In this document: one piece after another, positions 43,146 through 44,102 of the stretch
Numbering within the stretch: the first letter of the stretch is position 1
Layout: each line of letters starts with the position of its first letter
From: Thermoflexus sp.
GTDB lineage: Bacteria; Chloroflexota; Anaerolineae; Thermoflexales; Thermoflexaceae
Assembly (NCBI RefSeq): GCF_025055495.1
Contig: NZ_JANWXB010000130.1
Coordinates: forward strand, 1 to 44,102
Length of the DNA: 44,102 nt
Direction of reading: 5' to 3'
The notes under the pieces: model-generated
Told to the model about the DNA's origin: nothing
The model's database searches: none
The model's input: the letters and a program-made list of their open reading frames with translations, nothing else
Program-made: the position numbers and the translations under genes

Positions 43146-43562
43146 TTACCGAATGATCGCCGGACGCACTCGAGGCCACAGGTGGATCACGAAGGCGAGA
43201 ACTCCCAACGCCTCCAGCCCAACCCCCAGAGCGATCCCGATGCCCCAGCCGGTCGCTCCGGCAAGGCCGGCGCCGAGGACGCCAGCGTTCAACCATCCCA
43301 TGGAAGCCCATGCCCACCCGGTCCGCCCCCGTGGATCTTCCGGTCGCTCCAGGGCAAATCGAGGGAAGATCCAGTAAGCCACCCCGAAGGCCAGCTGGAC
43401 CGTCCAGCCGATGAAGAGGCTGTGGATGTGCCAGGGGAGCAAGCGCATCACCCACGGCGCATACGGAAACGCCTTGTGAGCCAGCATCAGGCCTCCAATG
43501 AGGAAACCGAAAGCCAGATGCCATAGGGCCATACGGATCATATAACGGCTCAACGGCGGCAT
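43146..43562 (-). CDS. Small haem-copper-oxidase-subunit-I-like membrane protein (copy 1)
   Basis: A 138-aa protein with four hydrophobic segments. The block 'PWHIHSLFIGWTVQLAFGVA' followed by 'YWIFPRFALERPEDPRG' resembles a short piece of cytochrome oxidase subunit I/NnrS-like proteins, with His residues in helices 1 and 2 (H15, and HIH near residue 45) that could bind haem or copper. It is clearly paralogous to the next gene. The start lies 2 bp beyond the neighbour's stop, so the pair is an operon. Function unknown. Confidence 0.7.
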   Translation of the reverse strand: MPPLSRYMIRMALWHLAFGFLIGGLMLAHKAFPYAPWVMRLLPWHIHSLFIGWTVQLAFGVAYWIFPRFALERPEDPRGRTGWAWASMGWLNAGVLGAGLAGATGWGIGIALGVGLEALGVLAFVIHLWPRVRPAIIR

Positions 43563-43563
43563 C

Positions 43564-43983
43564 TCACTTCCCCTTCACGCGAGGCCAGAGCAATCCCACG
43601 AAGATCCACCCGGCGGCCACCAGGGCCAGAGCGCTCAGCCCCAGCCCCCAGCGAGCGATCGGCCGAGGATCCACCGCCACCCACGGTTCACAGATCGCCC
43701 GAAGGATCAGCCCTCCATTCAACAGGAAGAACACCGCCCACGCCAGCGTCTCGTTCCCCCGCGGGCGCTCTTTCGAGAGCGGTGGGAACATCCACCAGGC
43801 GACTCCGATGATAAACTGGGCGATGCCGCCCAACATGAACAGATGGAAATACACCGGGTTGGTTGCGAGCAGGATCGGGGGCAACGCAACGATCCGCCCC
43901 AGACCCAGGATCCACCCCAGAAGCAGGGCGGCGATCAGATGGATCAGCGCGGCGCGGATGAACCAGCGAGTTAATCGCGGCAT
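43564..43983 (-). CDS. Small haem-copper-oxidase-subunit-I-like membrane protein (copy 2)
   Basis: A 139-aa protein with four hydrophobic segments and the same layout as copy 1: 'PRLTRWFIRAALIHLIAALL', then 'YFHLFMLGGIAQFIIGVAWW' and 'MFPPLSKERPRGNETLAW'. The ATG at 43983 is chosen because copy 1 starts in the same way (MPxLxR); no clear Shine-Dalgarno is present and the frame is open to 44073. Conserved His in helices 1 and 2 suggests a haem or metal role. It is the first gene of the pair. Confidence 0.7.
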   Translation of the reverse strand: MPRLTRWFIRAALIHLIAALLLGWILGLGRIVALPPILLATNPVYFHLFMLGGIAQFIIGVAWWMFPPLSKERPRGNETLAWAVFFLLNGGLILRAICEPWVAVDPRPIARWGLGLSALALVAAGWIFVGLLWPRVKGK

Positions 43984-44075
43984 GTCGGGCAGGGCCGTCC
44001 ACGAATGGAGCACGAATGCACGAATGATGGCTATCATCATTATGGAGGCAATCTGAAGAGGAGCAAAGGGCAAAC

Positions 44076-44102
44076 CATTTGGGGTTTTCGGGGGCGGTGC
44101 AG
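44076..44102. repeat. Partial copy of family 2 hairpin element at window end
   Basis: CATTTGGGG followed by TTTTCGGGGGCGGTGC matches the reverse complement of about 9734-9759 with one G fewer. The window ends inside the element. Confidence 0.65.

Noticed and set aside
1-44102. tRNA, rRNA, transposase or phage genes
   Set aside because: I scanned the gaps by eye for TpsiC-like GGTTCGAATCC patterns and the proteins for DDE/serine recombinase or phage motifs and found none I would defend; a tRNAscan or IS search could still find something missed.

Overview
The window is GC-rich, densely packed bacterial chromosomal DNA. I see no rRNA, tRNA, transposase, phage gene or CRISPR array. The gene content fits a thermophilic Chloroflexota-like bacterium: a group 3b [NiFe]-hydrogenase of the archaeal 'sulfhydrogenase' type with its hyp genes, a Ycf45/SpoIIIAA-like R3H ATPase, an SPFH protein with an excisionase-type helix-turn-helix, and many GC-rich intergenic hairpins. 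The lineage is an inference from gene families and base composition, since the window holds no phylogenetic marker I can score.

Layout. (1) 303-6808, minus strand: an efflux operon read tetR, ABC-2 permease, two ATPases, two HlyD/YbhG-type adaptors, with a promoter and 16-bp palindromic operator before tetR. (2) 7068-9505, plus: a GMC-type flavoprotein and a D-cysteine desulfhydrase/ACC deaminase-family PLP enzyme. (3) 9506-13165: a hairpin-rich gap, a secreted Gly/Trp-rich protein, an HtrA-type lipoprotein protease and two small membrane proteins. (4) 13334-15876, minus: galactokinase followed by an MFS exporter. (5) 16150-28446, plus: hypA-hypB-hypF-hypC-hypD-crotonase-hypE, then hydrogenase beta, a CNB-domain protein, gamma, delta (small) and alpha (large) subunits and a maturation protease. 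Most junctions overlap or nearly touch. The main break is 23033-23373, which carries a CRP-like palindrome, a TATAAT box and a structured leader. (6) 28600-32867, plus: MBL hydrolase, M48 protease, a coiled-coil/PD-(D/E)XK protein with 63-bp repeats, and a class V aminotransferase. (7) 33087-36193, minus: a double nitrilase-fold protein, rpiB and prmC. (8) 36551-39426, plus: aroE, then a structured leader and the R3H ATPase. (9) 39513-43983, minus: purH, the SPFH-HTH fusion, a TauE/SafE permease and two tandem paralogous haem-copper-oxidase-subunit-I-like membrane proteins.

How the genes work together. The hydrogenase island encodes everything expected for a soluble NAD(P)-linked bidirectional enzyme: Ni insertion (HypA, HypB), CN/CO ligand synthesis and Fe delivery (HypC-F), the four subunits and the C-terminal protease. 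Two proteins are not part of the textbook set: a crotonase-fold protein lacking both classical catalytic glutamates, and a CNB-domain protein with no DNA-binding domain. The most novel non-coding candidate is a compact three-way-junction RNA predicted at 37653-37717, before the R3H ATPase gene.
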